Assembly: GCF_025151995.1 (NCBI RefSeq)
Contig: NZ_CP102290.1
Location: 3,534,001 to 3,598,000, forward strand
DNA: 64,000 nt
Direction: 5' to 3'
Origin: Ruminococcus gauvreauii
GTDB taxonomy: Bacteria; Bacillota; Clostridia; Lachnospirales; Lachnospiraceae
Part shown: positions 33,066 through 42,259 of the stretch, piece after piece
Layout of the letters: every line of letters begins with the position of its first letter
How positions within the stretch are numbered: position 1 is the first letter of the stretch
Made by a program: the position numbers and the translations under genes
The notes under the pieces: model-generated
The model's input: the letters and a program-made list of their open reading frames with translations, nothing else
Database searches by the model: none
What the model was told of the DNA's origin: nothing

Positions 33066-34034
33066 ATGAAAAAAGTGAGTGTCGGAAAACACGTCGTAGT
33101 GCTGATCCTGGCGGCTTTCTGGATCATCATGTTTGCACTGAACGGGAACTTCCGCATGGGCGATAATCTCGCAAGTATTCTCAGGGAGGCGTCTTCCACG
33201 GGAATCGCGGCGCTTGGAATGACATTTATCATTATCATGGGGGATTTTGACCTGTCCATCGGTTCCATGCTGGCTTTTCTCGGCATCGTGATGGCGGGCG
33301 CCATGAATTCTGCCGGGATGGTCCCGTCTCTCATTCTTGTCTGTATCGCCGGGGTGATATGCGGGCTGCTCAACGGAGTGATCGTCTCATATTTTAATGT
33401 GCCGGCATTTATCACGACGCTGGGAACGTACTACAGTTTCCGTGCGCTGGCGTACATCCTGAATGATGCCAATACCATCATGTGCACAGAACCCGCGTTT
33501 CTTCAGATCGGGAACGGAAGCATAGGTATCATACCGATCCCGTTTATCATGCTGCTGGTGCTGGCGGTGATCGGGGCGGTGATCTTAAACCGGACGGTAT
33601 ACGGCAGAAATGTCCGTGCTCTGGGAAATTCGATGAAGGCGTGCAGCATCAGCGGGATCAACACGAAGCGGGTAAAGACACTGGCGTTCATGCTGATGGG
33701 ATTCTGTACAGCGGCGGCCACGATGATCGTGACGGCGAGACAGGCGTGCGCCAGCCCGGATGTGGCGACCAATTTTCATTTTGATGCGATAACTGTTGTG
33801 GTACTGGGAGGAACGAAACTGACAGGAGGGGAGGGTAGTATTTTTAACACAGTGATCGCAGCGATCCTGTATGCGAGTGTGGCTAATTGCCTGAATCTGT
33901 ATCACGTGGATGCAAAATGGCAGAGAATCTGCATGGGAATCATCCTGCTGCTGGCATTCTCGTTTGATTTCATCCAGCGTACGGTCGGCAGACTGCGGGA
34001 AAACTCTCAGAAAAAGGCAGCACAGAGTGCATGA
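33066..34034 (+). CDS. Sugar ABC transporter permease (RbsC family), operon 2, second
   Basis: A 322-residue permease of the same family with the loop GGTKLTGGEGSIFNTVIA and about eight to ten membrane segments. It is paired with the 32100 product, giving a heterodimeric pore as in operon 1. GGAGGG precedes the ATG at 33066. Confidence 0.9.
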   Translation: MKKVSVGKHVVVLILAAFWIIMFALNGNFRMGDNLASILREASSTGIAALGMTFIIIMGDFDLSIGSMLAFLGIVMAGAMNSAGMVPSLILVCIAGVICGLLNGVIVSYFNVPAFITTLGTYYSFRALAYILNDANTIMCTEPAFLQIGNGSIGIIPIPFIMLLVLAVIGAVILNRTVYGRNVRALGNSMKACSISGINTKRVKTLAFMLMGFCTAAATMIVTARQACASPDVATNFHFDAITVVVLGGTKLTGGEGSIFNTVIAAILYASVANCLNLYHVDAKWQRICMGIILLLAFSFDFIQRTVGRLRENSQKKAAQSA

Positions 34035-34082
34035 CACAAATGGAGACAAAAACATAGTGAAAGACAAGCAAAGGAGAAGAAT

Positions 34083-35138
34083 ATGAAAAAAATTAAAAAA
34101 ATGCTGGCGGTAATCCTGATAACGATCCTGGCGATTTGGCTCATCGGATGCGGTTCCCCGTCAAAACAGGAGGAACAGACGGGCGGCGCGGCGGCTGATA
34201 CGGCAAAGACGGATGAAGGTGAGGACGGTGAAGATACAGGAAAAGATGCAGAAAAACCGTCCGGGGATTCCAAGGGAGTGATTGCGTATTCCTGCTACAA
34301 CATGAGCTGGGAATATTACGTGACGCTGGCAAAGGGCGTAAAGGAGGCGGCGGAGGCAGCCGGGTATGAATACGTGGAGCACGACCAGCAGAGTGACCAG
34401 AGCATTATGATCCAGGGATGCACGGACCTTCTCAATCAGAACATCGCATGTCTTGTGCTGACTCCCTGCAAACCCGAGGCGGCTGCAAATATTTACAAGA
34501 TCGCTGAGGAAAAGGGAATTCCTGTCGTGCTGGCGGATATCAGTACCGAGGCGCAGGGATACCTGGCATGCCTGAAATCGGACAATTATGACGGAGGCGT
34601 ACTGGCTGGAAAGTATGCGGCGGAAAAACTGGCGGATACGGATGGTTCTAAGAAAGCCGCGATGATCACCGTGGACCCGTCCAACACGAATATTGTGCGG
34701 AGTGACGGATTCAAAGACACCGTGGAAGCGGCAGGATGGCAGGTAGTGGCAGAGCTGTCCGGACAGTCGGAACCGGATATCGCATACTCCTGCATGCAGG
34801 ACATCATCACGGCAAACCCGGATGTGGAGGTCGTATTCTGCAGCAATGACCCGATGGCGATCTCGGCATCGCAGGCGGTCGCCGATGCAGGCCTCGTACC
34901 GGGGGATGATGTACATATCATCGGGTATGACGCGCAGACCAACGTATTCGAGCCGATCAAGAACGGTACGGTGCTGGGCACGGTTGCACAGGATCCGTAC
35001 GGCATGGGTTCGGGGTCCGTGGAGGTGTTCCTGAAAAATCTGGACGGAGAGGCCCCGGAGTATGATGATGAGGCAACGAAGATTATCTATACGGATCAGT
35101 GGATCATTGACAAAGACAATGCGGCTGAATACGAATAA
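34083..35138 (+). CDS. Sugar ABC transporter substrate-binding lipoprotein, operon 2
   Basis: A 351-residue binding protein with a lipoprotein signal (MKKIKKMLAVILITILAIW, lipobox LIGC, Cys at 23), an acidic linker to about residue 60 and a type I binding fold (VIAYSCYNMSWEYYVTLAKG, QGCTDLLNQNIACLVLTPC, HIIGYDAQTN). It supplies substrate to the 30592-34034 importer. Ligand unknown; the TIM-barrel isomerase and dehydrogenase downstream suggest a sugar or polyol. Confidence 0.92.
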   Translation: MKKIKKMLAVILITILAIWLIGCGSPSKQEEQTGGAAADTAKTDEGEDGEDTGKDAEKPSGDSKGVIAYSCYNMSWEYYVTLAKGVKEAAEAAGYEYVEHDQQSDQSIMIQGCTDLLNQNIACLVLTPCKPEAAANIYKIAEEKGIPVVLADISTEAQGYLACLKSDNYDGGVLAGKYAAEKLADTDGSKKAAMITVDPSNTNIVRSDGFKDTVEAAGWQVVAELSGQSEPDIAYSCMQDIITANPDVEVVFCSNDPMAISASQAVADAGLVPGDDVHIIGYDAQTNVFEPIKNGTVLGTVAQDPYGMGSGSVEVFLKNLDGEAPEYDDEATKIIYTDQWIIDKDNAAEYE

Positions 35139-35140
35139 GC

Positions 35141-35163
35141 GACGGCGGCAGTAGGCCGCCGCC
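35141..35163 (+). promoter_or_regulatory. GC-rich intercistronic hairpin after the binding-protein gene
   Basis: CGGCGGC (35143-35149) pairs with GCCGCCG (35155-35161), with no T-tract. It sits in the same place, just after the lipoprotein gene, as the hairpin at 9925 in the first operon. Confidence 0.5.
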
Positions 35164-35192
35164 GGCTGCGATCAGTGACAGGAGTGTGCAGG

Positions 35193-36014
35193 ATGAGAGG
35201 ATTTCAACTGGGAATCTGCATGTGGGGATTTCCTATGCAGGGACCGACCGGAGTGCGGATGGCGGCGGAAATGGGATTTGCGGGCGCGGAGATCGATCTG
35301 GGGCCGTATGAGAACGGATACCCGCTGTCGAATTCACGGATTCAGAATGAATATCGGAGGGTGAGCCGGGATTTTGGGATTGCGATCACGTCGATCGCAG
35401 TCGAGCTTCTGAACCGCTACGGACTCACCAATCCGCTGGACACCAGAAAGGGAATGATCGCCATGGAGGGGTGCCGGCGCGCGATCGATGCGGCGGCACA
35501 GATGGAGGTTCCTGTGGTCCAGCTCCCCAGCTTCAACGACGGGGCGATCCTGGACGAGGAGGGATTTCTGAACACGTGCGAAAAGATCCGGCTGCTGTGC
35601 GAATATGCTGAGGATGCGGGGGTTGTCCTTGCCACAGAAAACGCGCTCTCCATCGGTGACAGCCTTCGGATGATGGAGGAAGTGAACAGCGGCCGGTTTG
35701 GGCTGATGTTTGACACACAGAATTATTTCCTCGCGGGGGCATCCGACACGGCACAGTATCTGAGGGAACTGGCGCCCCATGTGGTGCAGATCCACTTAAA
35801 AGACGGGTACCACCGTAAGCTGAGCAGCGCGCTTCTCGGGACCGGTGAGAGCGGATTTATGGAAACAGCACAGGTGATCCGGGAGACGGCGTGCAGCGAA
35901 TGGCTGCTTCTGGAGAATTACTACAACCAGGAGCCTTTGAGCCGGCTGGATGCGGATCAGTTTGAGATTGTAAAAAAAGATGTGGAGATAGTAAAACGAA
36001 TATTTGAATTGTGA
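35193..36014 (+). CDS. Sugar phosphate isomerase/epimerase (xylose-isomerase-like TIM barrel)
   Basis: A 273-residue member of the AP-endonuclease-2/IolE/tagatose-epimerase barrel family. The four metal-site segments are visible: LATENALS, GLMFDTQNY, QIHLKDGY and WLLLENYY. Such enzymes epimerise or isomerise ketoses or dehydrate inosose. A GTG at 35175 lacks a ribosome site; GGAG lies eight bases before the ATG at 35193. It is co-transcribed with the transporter and the dehydrogenase 14 bases downstream. Confidence 0.85.
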   Translation: MRGFQLGICMWGFPMQGPTGVRMAAEMGFAGAEIDLGPYENGYPLSNSRIQNEYRRVSRDFGIAITSIAVELLNRYGLTNPLDTRKGMIAMEGCRRAIDAAAQMEVPVVQLPSFNDGAILDEEGFLNTCEKIRLLCEYAEDAGVVLATENALSIGDSLRMMEEVNSGRFGLMFDTQNYFLAGASDTAQYLRELAPHVVQIHLKDGYHRKLSSALLGTGESGFMETAQVIRETACSEWLLLENYYNQEPLSRLDADQFEIVKKDVEIVKRIFEL

Positions 36015-36028
36015 TGAAGGAGGACTCT

Positions 36029-37066
36029 ATGGATAAAATGTTGGCGGCGGTATTTAAAGGGAACGGTGTGCTTGAGCTGGAGAAACGTGAGGTGCCAAAG
36101 ATCGAAAGGCCCACGGATGTGCGAGTGAAAGTGACGGCGGCCGGAATCTGCGGCAGTGATCTGCACGTGCTGCATGTTCCGCCGGCACAGTACGCGAAGC
36201 CCGGGACTGTGATGGGGCATGAATTCTATGGAGTCGTGGACGCCATCGGCGATGAAGTCACGCAGTTTGCGGCGGGCGACACGGTGGTGGTCGATAATAT
36301 TGAGAAATGTCATGTCTGTGAGTACTGCAGGCGGGGAATGGACAACCTGTGTCCGGATGCCGAGATTTACGGTCAGACGAAGCCGGGAGGATTCGCGCAG
36401 TATGCTGTCATTCCACAGGCTCAGTTGTTTCACATGCCGGCATCGGTGCGGCCGGAGCTGGCGGCGCAGACCGAACCGCTGTCGTGTGTCATGAACGGCA
36501 TGAGAAAAATAAATCCCATGCCGTCGCAGCGCGTGCTGCTGTACGGCGCGGGACCGATCGGCCTGACGTTTATCAAAGTATTGAAATTGTACGGTGTAAA
36601 ACAGCTGGCAGTCTGCGAAATGGCAGAAGACCGGAGGGCGTGGGCAAAAAAATGCGGAGCCGATCTGGTGATCGACCCGTCCGGGGAACCGGTCGGCGAG
36701 ACGGTGATGAAGAAATGGGGCGGCATGTTTGACATCGTGATCGACGCGGTGGGCGCCGGTGCGGTCTTCGGCGAGGCGGTCAATCTTCTGAATGCCGGAG
36801 GAAAAATGCTGATCTTCGGTCAGAACGCGAACGCGGTCTCACAGGTGCCGCCCGCGGTGATCACGCGCAATGAGCTGACCGTGATGGGAACGTACTGTGC
36901 ACACAATACGTTTCCGTATGCGATCGATCTGCTTCAGGACGATAGGCTGGGGCTGGAGGAGATCGTAAGCCATAAGCTGGAGTTAAAGGATATTCTGACG
37001 GGCATACAGCTTCTGCGCGAACAGAAGGCGTGCCGGGTGATCATTTATCCGAACGGTATCGTATAA
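36029..37066 (+). CDS. Zinc-dependent medium-chain dehydrogenase (polyol/threonine dehydrogenase family)
   Basis: A 345-residue medium-chain dehydrogenase with catalytic zinc ligands in GICGSD and GHEFYG, the structural zinc loop EKCHVCEYCRRGMDNLC and the NAD motif LLYGAGPIGLTF. Upstream in-frame starts at 36011 lie before the AAGGAGG site that serves the ATG at 36029. It probably oxidises the imported polyol or sugar to the ketose handled by the 35193 isomerase, by context. Confidence 0.88.
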   Translation: MDKMLAAVFKGNGVLELEKREVPKIERPTDVRVKVTAAGICGSDLHVLHVPPAQYAKPGTVMGHEFYGVVDAIGDEVTQFAAGDTVVVDNIEKCHVCEYCRRGMDNLCPDAEIYGQTKPGGFAQYAVIPQAQLFHMPASVRPELAAQTEPLSCVMNGMRKINPMPSQRVLLYGAGPIGLTFIKVLKLYGVKQLAVCEMAEDRRAWAKKCGADLVIDPSGEPVGETVMKKWGGMFDIVIDAVGAGAVFGEAVNLLNAGGKMLIFGQNANAVSQVPPAVITRNELTVMGTYCAHNTFPYAIDLLQDDRLGLEEIVSHKLELKDILTGIQLLREQKACRVIIYPNGIV

Positions 37067-37125
37067 ATTGATTTTGGATGTATGGGGCGCTTGCAATTGC
37101 AGTGAAAATCATTTATTCTTATATC

Positions 37126-37328
37126 ATGATGTTGGGGTCAAAAGGTCTTTTGCCCCCAACTGATGCCTACGGCTTGCTCCGCACTTCGTGCTCCCGCAAT
37201 CCTGTAAACATTCGGAATCCGCTGATTTACTGCGTAAATCGCTTCTTCCTCATGTTTGGCGGGTCCCAAGATCAAATGCCTTATCATGCAAGCATGAACG
37301 GTATTTGACCTTTTGACCCTGGCATCAT
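37126..37328. mobile_element. MITE-like element with 22-bp terminal inverted repeats
   Basis: The left end 37126-37147 and right end 37307-37328 are inverted repeats matching at 19 of 22 positions, both containing GGGTCAAAAGGTC. The 203-bp body holds small hairpins: GTTGGGG/CCCCAAC (37131-37160), GCC/GGC, GCAC-TTC-GTGC (37181-37191), GATTTAC-TGC-GTAAATC (37224-37240) and CATGC/GCATG (37285-37296). It codes for nothing convincing. The right half is repeated in inverted orientation at 44607-44677. This covers most of the 37067-37352 gap. Confidence 0.75.
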
Positions 37329-37352
37329 ATCATAACTGCTGAGGTGAAGAAG

Positions 37353-38378
37353 ATGAAGGTCACGATAAGAGACATTGCAAAAATGGCAGGCACATCCCCG
37401 TCATCCGTCTCCCTGGTACTGAACAGTAAACCGGGAGTGCGTATGGAAATGCGGAAACAGATCGAACATCTGCTGCTGGAAAACGGATATACACTGAAGA
37501 ATCAGCCGGAGCGTTCTTTGGATAAGAGAAATATATGTTTTGTCTATTACAAAAGTACAAACTGGATCGCAAACCGGAAAGATAACTTTCTGATCAGAGT
37601 CCTGGACGGCGTTGAGCGGGCATGCTCCAGATACAATTGTTCCATATCCATCATCAACGCTAATTATGACAATGTGAGCAGGGTGCTGGGGGAGATCAAA
37701 AGGGAGCAGTCGGACGGGATCATCTTCCTGGGAACCGAGTTCGCGCACCGTGCGGATAAGATCATGGTTCCAAAAGACGTACCCTTTGTGTGCATTGACC
37801 GCTATTTCGAGGAGGAGCCGATCAATACGGTCAATATCGACAACCTTGGAAGCCTGCACGCCGCGATCCGCTACCTGATGCAGCTGGGACACCGAAGGAT
37901 TGGATACCTGACAAGCGATCTGGAATCCGGAGCGCTGGAGCACAGAAAGCGAAGCTTTTTCGAGGCCATGGAGCGGATGGGGCTGGAAGTAAGACCGGAG
38001 TATGTGGTGTATCTGAACATGCTGCGGGAGGAGGCGGAAAAAAGCCTGGAATCCTATATCAAAAATCAGTCGGAACTGCCGACGGCATTTTTGGCCTGCA
38101 ACGATGTGATGGCGATCGCCGCGATCGGGATCTTTCAGCGTTTCGGATACCGCGTTCCCCAGGATATCTCGGTGATCGGATTCGACAATTCCGGGATCTG
38201 CGATATGATCGTCCCGGGCCTGACGACGATCCATGCGGATCTGGAACGGATGGGCGAGCTGGCCGTCGAGCGGCTGCAGATGATGCTGGGACAGGACCGG
38301 CAGGAGATATTGAAAGTGACAGTGGGGACAAAGTTGATCCACAGAGAGACTGCCGGACCGGCAGAGAATGTAAAATGA
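37353..38378 (+). CDS. LacI family transcriptional regulator of the second sugar operon
   Basis: A 341-residue LacI/GalR regulator. The helix-turn-helix is at residues 3-27 (TIRDIAKMAGTSPSSVSLVL), with a PBP1-type effector domain ending in DISVIGFDNSG and PGLTTIHADLERMGELAV. The GTG at 37344 lies inside the GAGGTG ribosome site, so the ATG at 37353 was chosen. It follows the transport operon, from which the MITE-like element now separates it. No clear central-CG palindrome was seen upstream of 30592. Confidence 0.9.
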   Translation: MKVTIRDIAKMAGTSPSSVSLVLNSKPGVRMEMRKQIEHLLLENGYTLKNQPERSLDKRNICFVYYKSTNWIANRKDNFLIRVLDGVERACSRYNCSISIINANYDNVSRVLGEIKREQSDGIIFLGTEFAHRADKIMVPKDVPFVCIDRYFEEEPINTVNIDNLGSLHAAIRYLMQLGHRRIGYLTSDLESGALEHRKRSFFEAMERMGLEVRPEYVVYLNMLREEAEKSLESYIKNQSELPTAFLACNDVMAIAAIGIFQRFGYRVPQDISVIGFDNSGICDMIVPGLTTIHADLERMGELAVERLQMMLGQDRQEILKVTVGTKLIHRETAGPAENVK

Positions 38379-38380
38379 AG

Positions 38381-38420
38381 CAGTGGAACGCGGACGATTG
38401 ATTTCGTCTGCGTTCCACTG
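38381..38420. terminator. Bidirectional terminator hairpin between convergent genes
   Basis: CAGTGGAACGCGGACGA (38381-38397) pairs over all 17 positions (one G-U) with 38404-38420. The T-tracts on either side are poor, so release may rely on the stem. Confidence 0.7.
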
Positions 38421-38432
38421 TCCTGTGTTTCC

Positions 38433-39140
38433 CTATTTTAATTTAACGTCAAACTGTATCTCTTCCTGCGTCTGAGCATCCGTGTACACCAGAGAACCTT
38501 CCCTGAAATCTTTTCCGACCTCGAAGGCCATCTGAGCCGAACAGGATTCTCCTTCATTGATCAGCTCTGCGGAGTCAAGCGAGCCGGAATAGTACGGGGT
38601 ACATACGGTATCGCCGACCACTAATTTAAAACTCATATCGTCGACCAGAAGGGCTTCCTGCGCGTTGTTTTTATAAGTATAATCGATGACGACAACGTTT
38701 TCCGGATTGCTCGGGTTGTTGGAGTCACGTTCGTCAGTTGCCACGATACCGTCGATCTTCAGTGTGTACTGTTCGGCACCGGACTGACCGGTAATGACAT
38801 ACTCCTTGTCGGCCGGCGCGGATTCTATGGAATCCAGATCGGGAACGGTCGTATCGGTCATTCCCTCGCCCTGTATTTCTTCGACGGGCGTCTGATCGAC
38901 ATCATCCCCGCCGGGAGCGTCCGCCGCATCGGAGCTGCTGTCGGTATCCTTCAGGTCAGCAGCATCGTCCTTTTCCTCTTTTTCGGGGGATTTTGTCTTA
39001 TCAGCTTCACCGGTTGCCTCTGCTGTCGGTGTATGTTCTTTCGCCTTGTCCGCATTTTCTCCCGAACTGCAGCCATACGCTGCGAACATCAGAAGACCGG
39101 CGAGTGAAACGGTCAATAATAATTTTTTTCTCCTCATCAT
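38433..39140 (-). CDS. Lipoprotein with DUF4352/DUF5067-like C-terminal domain
   Basis: A 235-residue secreted lipoprotein: signal MMRRKKLLLTVSLAGLLMF with lipobox AYGC, an acidic Asp/Glu/Ser/Thr-rich linker to about residue 105, and a C-terminal beta-rich domain (YTLKIDGIVATDER, VVIDYTYKNNAQEA, CTPYYSG, ESCSAQMAFEVG). That pattern matches immunoglobulin-like DUF4352/DUF5067 domains of Firmicute surface proteins. The role is unknown. Confidence 0.75.
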   Translation of the reverse strand: MMRRKKLLLTVSLAGLLMFAAYGCSSGENADKAKEHTPTAEATGEADKTKSPEKEEKDDAADLKDTDSSSDAADAPGGDDVDQTPVEEIQGEGMTDTTVPDLDSIESAPADKEYVITGQSGAEQYTLKIDGIVATDERDSNNPSNPENVVVIDYTYKNNAQEALLVDDMSFKLVVGDTVCTPYYSGSLDSAELINEGESCSAQMAFEVGKDFREGSLVYTDAQTQEEIQFDVKLK

Positions 39141-39286
39141 TCTCTACATCCTTCCCCGGATTCCCTAATATCCGTTTTATTTATTGTAGCAGATATAAAT
39201 CCGCAGTACAACTAAAGAAATTGTGAAAAAAATAAACAAAATGTGATATACTACGTTTATACGCATGAACGAATTGGAGGACATAT

Positions 39287-42229
39287 ATGAAATTTGAGGA
39301 TTTGAAGGCATATACCGTATTGTCTGAGGAAGACATTCAGGATATAGGCTCCAGGGGCTATCTGCTGTTGCATAAGAAAAGCCGTGCCCGGGTGATGCTT
39401 CTTGAAAATGACGACGAGAACAAAGTATTTAATATTGCATTCCGCACACCTCCCGCAGACAGCACCGGCGTGGCACACATTCTGGAACACAGCGTACTGT
39501 GCGGATCGAGACAGTTTCCGCTGAAGGATCCGTTTGTCGAACTGGTCAAGGGCTCTTTGAATACCTTTCTGAATGCCATGACATATCCGGACAAAACGAT
39601 GTACCCGGTAGCCAGCTGCAATGATCAGGATTTCAAAAACCTGATGCACGTGTATCTGGATGCCGTTTTTTATCCGAACATTTACAAGAAGGAAGAGATT
39701 TTTCGCCAGGAGGGCTGGCACTATGAGCTGCGGGATGAAGAAAGCCCGCTGTGCTATAACGGTGTCGTATACAATGAGATGAAAGGTGCGTTTTCCTCTC
39801 CGGAGGAGATGATGGACCGCGAGATCTTCAACACGCTGTTTCCGGATACGGCTTACGGCGTGGAATCCGGCGGGGATCCCGAACACATTCCGGAGCTGAC
39901 GTATGAAGCGTTTCTGGATTTCCACAGAAAATACTATCATCCGTCAAACAGCTACATCTATCTGTACGGAAATATGGATATGAAAGAACGCCTGGAATGG
40001 CTTGATAAGGAGTATCTGAGCGGTTTCGAGGCGTCCGTGCCGGACTCGGAAGTCCGGTACCAGAAGGCGTTTGACGCCCCCGTGGAGCGCAGGCTTTACT
40101 ATCCGATCGCAGATCATGAACCGGAGGAGGAGAATGCCTACCTGACATGGAATGTCGTGGTTGGTGACAGTCTGGATGTGGAGCTGAACATGGCGTTTCA
40201 AATCCTTGAATATGCACTGCTCTCGGCGCCGGGAGCGCCGCTTCGGCAGGCACTGCTGGATGCGAAGATCGGGAAGGATATCATGGGCTCCTATGAGGAC
40301 GGGATCCTGCAGCCGTTTTTCTCTGTCGTTGCGAAGAACGCCAGAGCAAAAGACCGCGATCGTTTTCTTGAGCTCATCCACGAGACGCTTCGGCAGCTGG
40401 CGGATGAGGGGATCAACCGCAGGGCGCTGGAGGCGGGGATCAACTATTTTGAATTCCGTTTTCGCGAGGCGGACTACGCGTCCTATCCGAAAGGCCTGAT
40501 GTATGGCCTCGATGTGTTCGACAGCTGGCTGTATGATGATGAAAAACCGTTTGCCTATCTGCATCAGCTAAGCGTCTTTGCATCTCTGAAGGAAAAGATA
40601 GAGACCGGTTATTTCGAAGGTCTTCTGAAGGAATATCTTCTGGAGAATCCGCATACTGCCATCGTTGTCGTTGAGCCGAAAAAGGGACTGGCGAAGGAGA
40701 TGGAGCAGCGGACGATTGAGAGGCTGGCTGCCCATAAGGCATCGCTGTCCGCCCAGGAGATACAGGAGCTGATCAGCCGTACAGAAGCGCTGGAGGAATA
40801 CCAGACGGCGGAGGAGACGCCGGAGGCGCTTGCTGCGATCCCGATGCTTACACGCGGTGATATCGGGCGTGAGGCGGCGAAGCTGTATAATGAACTGCGG
40901 ACCCTTTCCGATATGCCGGTGCTGTTTCATAATCTTCCGACGAACCAGATCGGTTATCTTACTCTGCTGTTTGATACAAAAAGCGTTCCGCGCAGGCTCG
41001 TTCCCTATATGGGGCTGCTGAAGTCCGTGCTGGGATATGTCGATACGAAGCGGTTTTCCTATGCGGAATTATTCAATGAGATCAACGCGAACTCCGGCGG
41101 GATCATGTGCGGAATTCATATCCTGACAAAGGCGGATGATATACAGTCCTGCATCGGACTGTTCGGCGTCAAGGCAAAATGCCTCTATTCACAGCTGGGG
41201 TTCGTGTTTGATATGATCGCGGAGATTCTGACCTCGTCGAAACTGGATGATGAGAAACGGCTTTACGAGATCATCGCTCAGCAGAAATCGCGGATGCAGA
41301 TGTCGATTCCGAGTTCCGGACATGCATCAGCGGTATCGAGAGTGACTTCCTATTACTCGGCGAGCGGCTGCATGCAGGAGGAGATCAGCGGCATCGGATA
41401 TTATAAATTTATCGAAGGACTGGAAGAGCAGTTCGAGACGCAGAAAGCTGCCATTATCGCGAACCTGAAGGAGCTGATGAAGTTTCTGTTCCGACCGGAG
41501 AATCTGATGATCAATTATACGGCGGATGAAGAGGGGTATCGGATGCTCGAACAGTCCGTACCGGACTTTGCGCAGATACTGTGTACGGAGCCGGTCGCTG
41601 AAGATCCGTCTGTATTTACCCCGCACCGGAACAACGAAGGGTTTAAGACTTCCGGACAGGTGCAGTATGTGGCAAAGGGTGGAAATTTCAGGAAAGACGG
41701 GTACTCCTATACGGGTGCGCTGCAGATCCTGAAACTGATCCTGAGCTATGACTACCTCTGGACGAATATCCGTGTGAAAGGCGGGGCATACGGCTGTATG
41801 AGCGCTTTCAAGCGGACGGGGGAAAGCTACCTTGTATCCTACCGGGATCCGAATCTCGACAAGACGCTCGCCGTCTTTGACGGGACGCCGGAGTACCTGA
41901 GGAATTTCAGCGCCGATGAACACGAGATGACAAAATATATCATCGGAACGATCAGCGGACTGGATACGCCGCTCACTCCGCAGGGGAAGGGAATGCTGTC
42001 CTTCAATGCGTTCTTCTCCGGGATCACAGAGGAAGCTCTGCAGAAAGAAAGAGATGAGATCCTGGGTGCCGAAGCGTGCGATATCCGGAATCTGGCGGAT
42101 ATCGTAGAGTCGGTGGTTTCACAGAACAATATCTGTGTGATCGGGAGCGAAGCCGCGATCGATGAAAATGAAGACAAATTTTTTGTGACGAGGCATCTGA
42201 TCGGGGATAATACGCCGGAGACGGCTTAA
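39287..42229 (+). CDS. M16C family metallopeptidase (presequence-protease-like, insulinase family)
   Basis: A 980-residue protein with two M16 halves. The inverted zinc motif HILEH (H64-H68) lies in HILEHSVLCGSRQFPLKDPF, and the third ligand region is YNEMKGAFSSPEEMMDRE. The C-terminal half is the inactive partner domain (VKGGAYGCMSAF). There is no signal peptide, so it is cytosolic, degrading short peptides by family analogy with PreP/Cym1. GGAGG precedes the ATG. It stands ahead of era and recO. Confidence 0.93.
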   Translation: MKFEDLKAYTVLSEEDIQDIGSRGYLLLHKKSRARVMLLENDDENKVFNIAFRTPPADSTGVAHILEHSVLCGSRQFPLKDPFVELVKGSLNTFLNAMTYPDKTMYPVASCNDQDFKNLMHVYLDAVFYPNIYKKEEIFRQEGWHYELRDEESPLCYNGVVYNEMKGAFSSPEEMMDREIFNTLFPDTAYGVESGGDPEHIPELTYEAFLDFHRKYYHPSNSYIYLYGNMDMKERLEWLDKEYLSGFEASVPDSEVRYQKAFDAPVERRLYYPIADHEPEEENAYLTWNVVVGDSLDVELNMAFQILEYALLSAPGAPLRQALLDAKIGKDIMGSYEDGILQPFFSVVAKNARAKDRDRFLELIHETLRQLADEGINRRALEAGINYFEFRFREADYASYPKGLMYGLDVFDSWLYDDEKPFAYLHQLSVFASLKEKIETGYFEGLLKEYLLENPHTAIVVVEPKKGLAKEMEQRTIERLAAHKASLSAQEIQELISRTEALEEYQTAEETPEALAAIPMLTRGDIGREAAKLYNELRTLSDMPVLFHNLPTNQIGYLTLLFDTKSVPRRLVPYMGLLKSVLGYVDTKRFSYAELFNEINANSGGIMCGIHILTKADDIQSCIGLFGVKAKCLYSQLGFVFDMIAEILTSSKLDDEKRLYEIIAQQKSRMQMSIPSSGHASAVSRVTSYYSASGCMQEEISGIGYYKFIEGLEEQFETQKAAIIANLKELMKFLFRPENLMINYTADEEGYRMLEQSVPDFAQILCTEPVAEDPSVFTPHRNNEGFKTSGQVQYVAKGGNFRKDGYSYTGALQILKLILSYDYLWTNIRVKGGAYGCMSAFKRTGESYLVSYRDPNLDKTLAVFDGTPEYLRNFSADEHEMTKYIIGTISGLDTPLTPQGKGMLSFNAFFSGITEEALQKERDEILGAEACDIRNLADIVESVVSQNNICVIGSEAAIDENEDKFFVTRHLIGDNTPETA

Positions 42230-42259
42230 AGAGAGATAAGAGAAAAAACGGGAGGGTAT

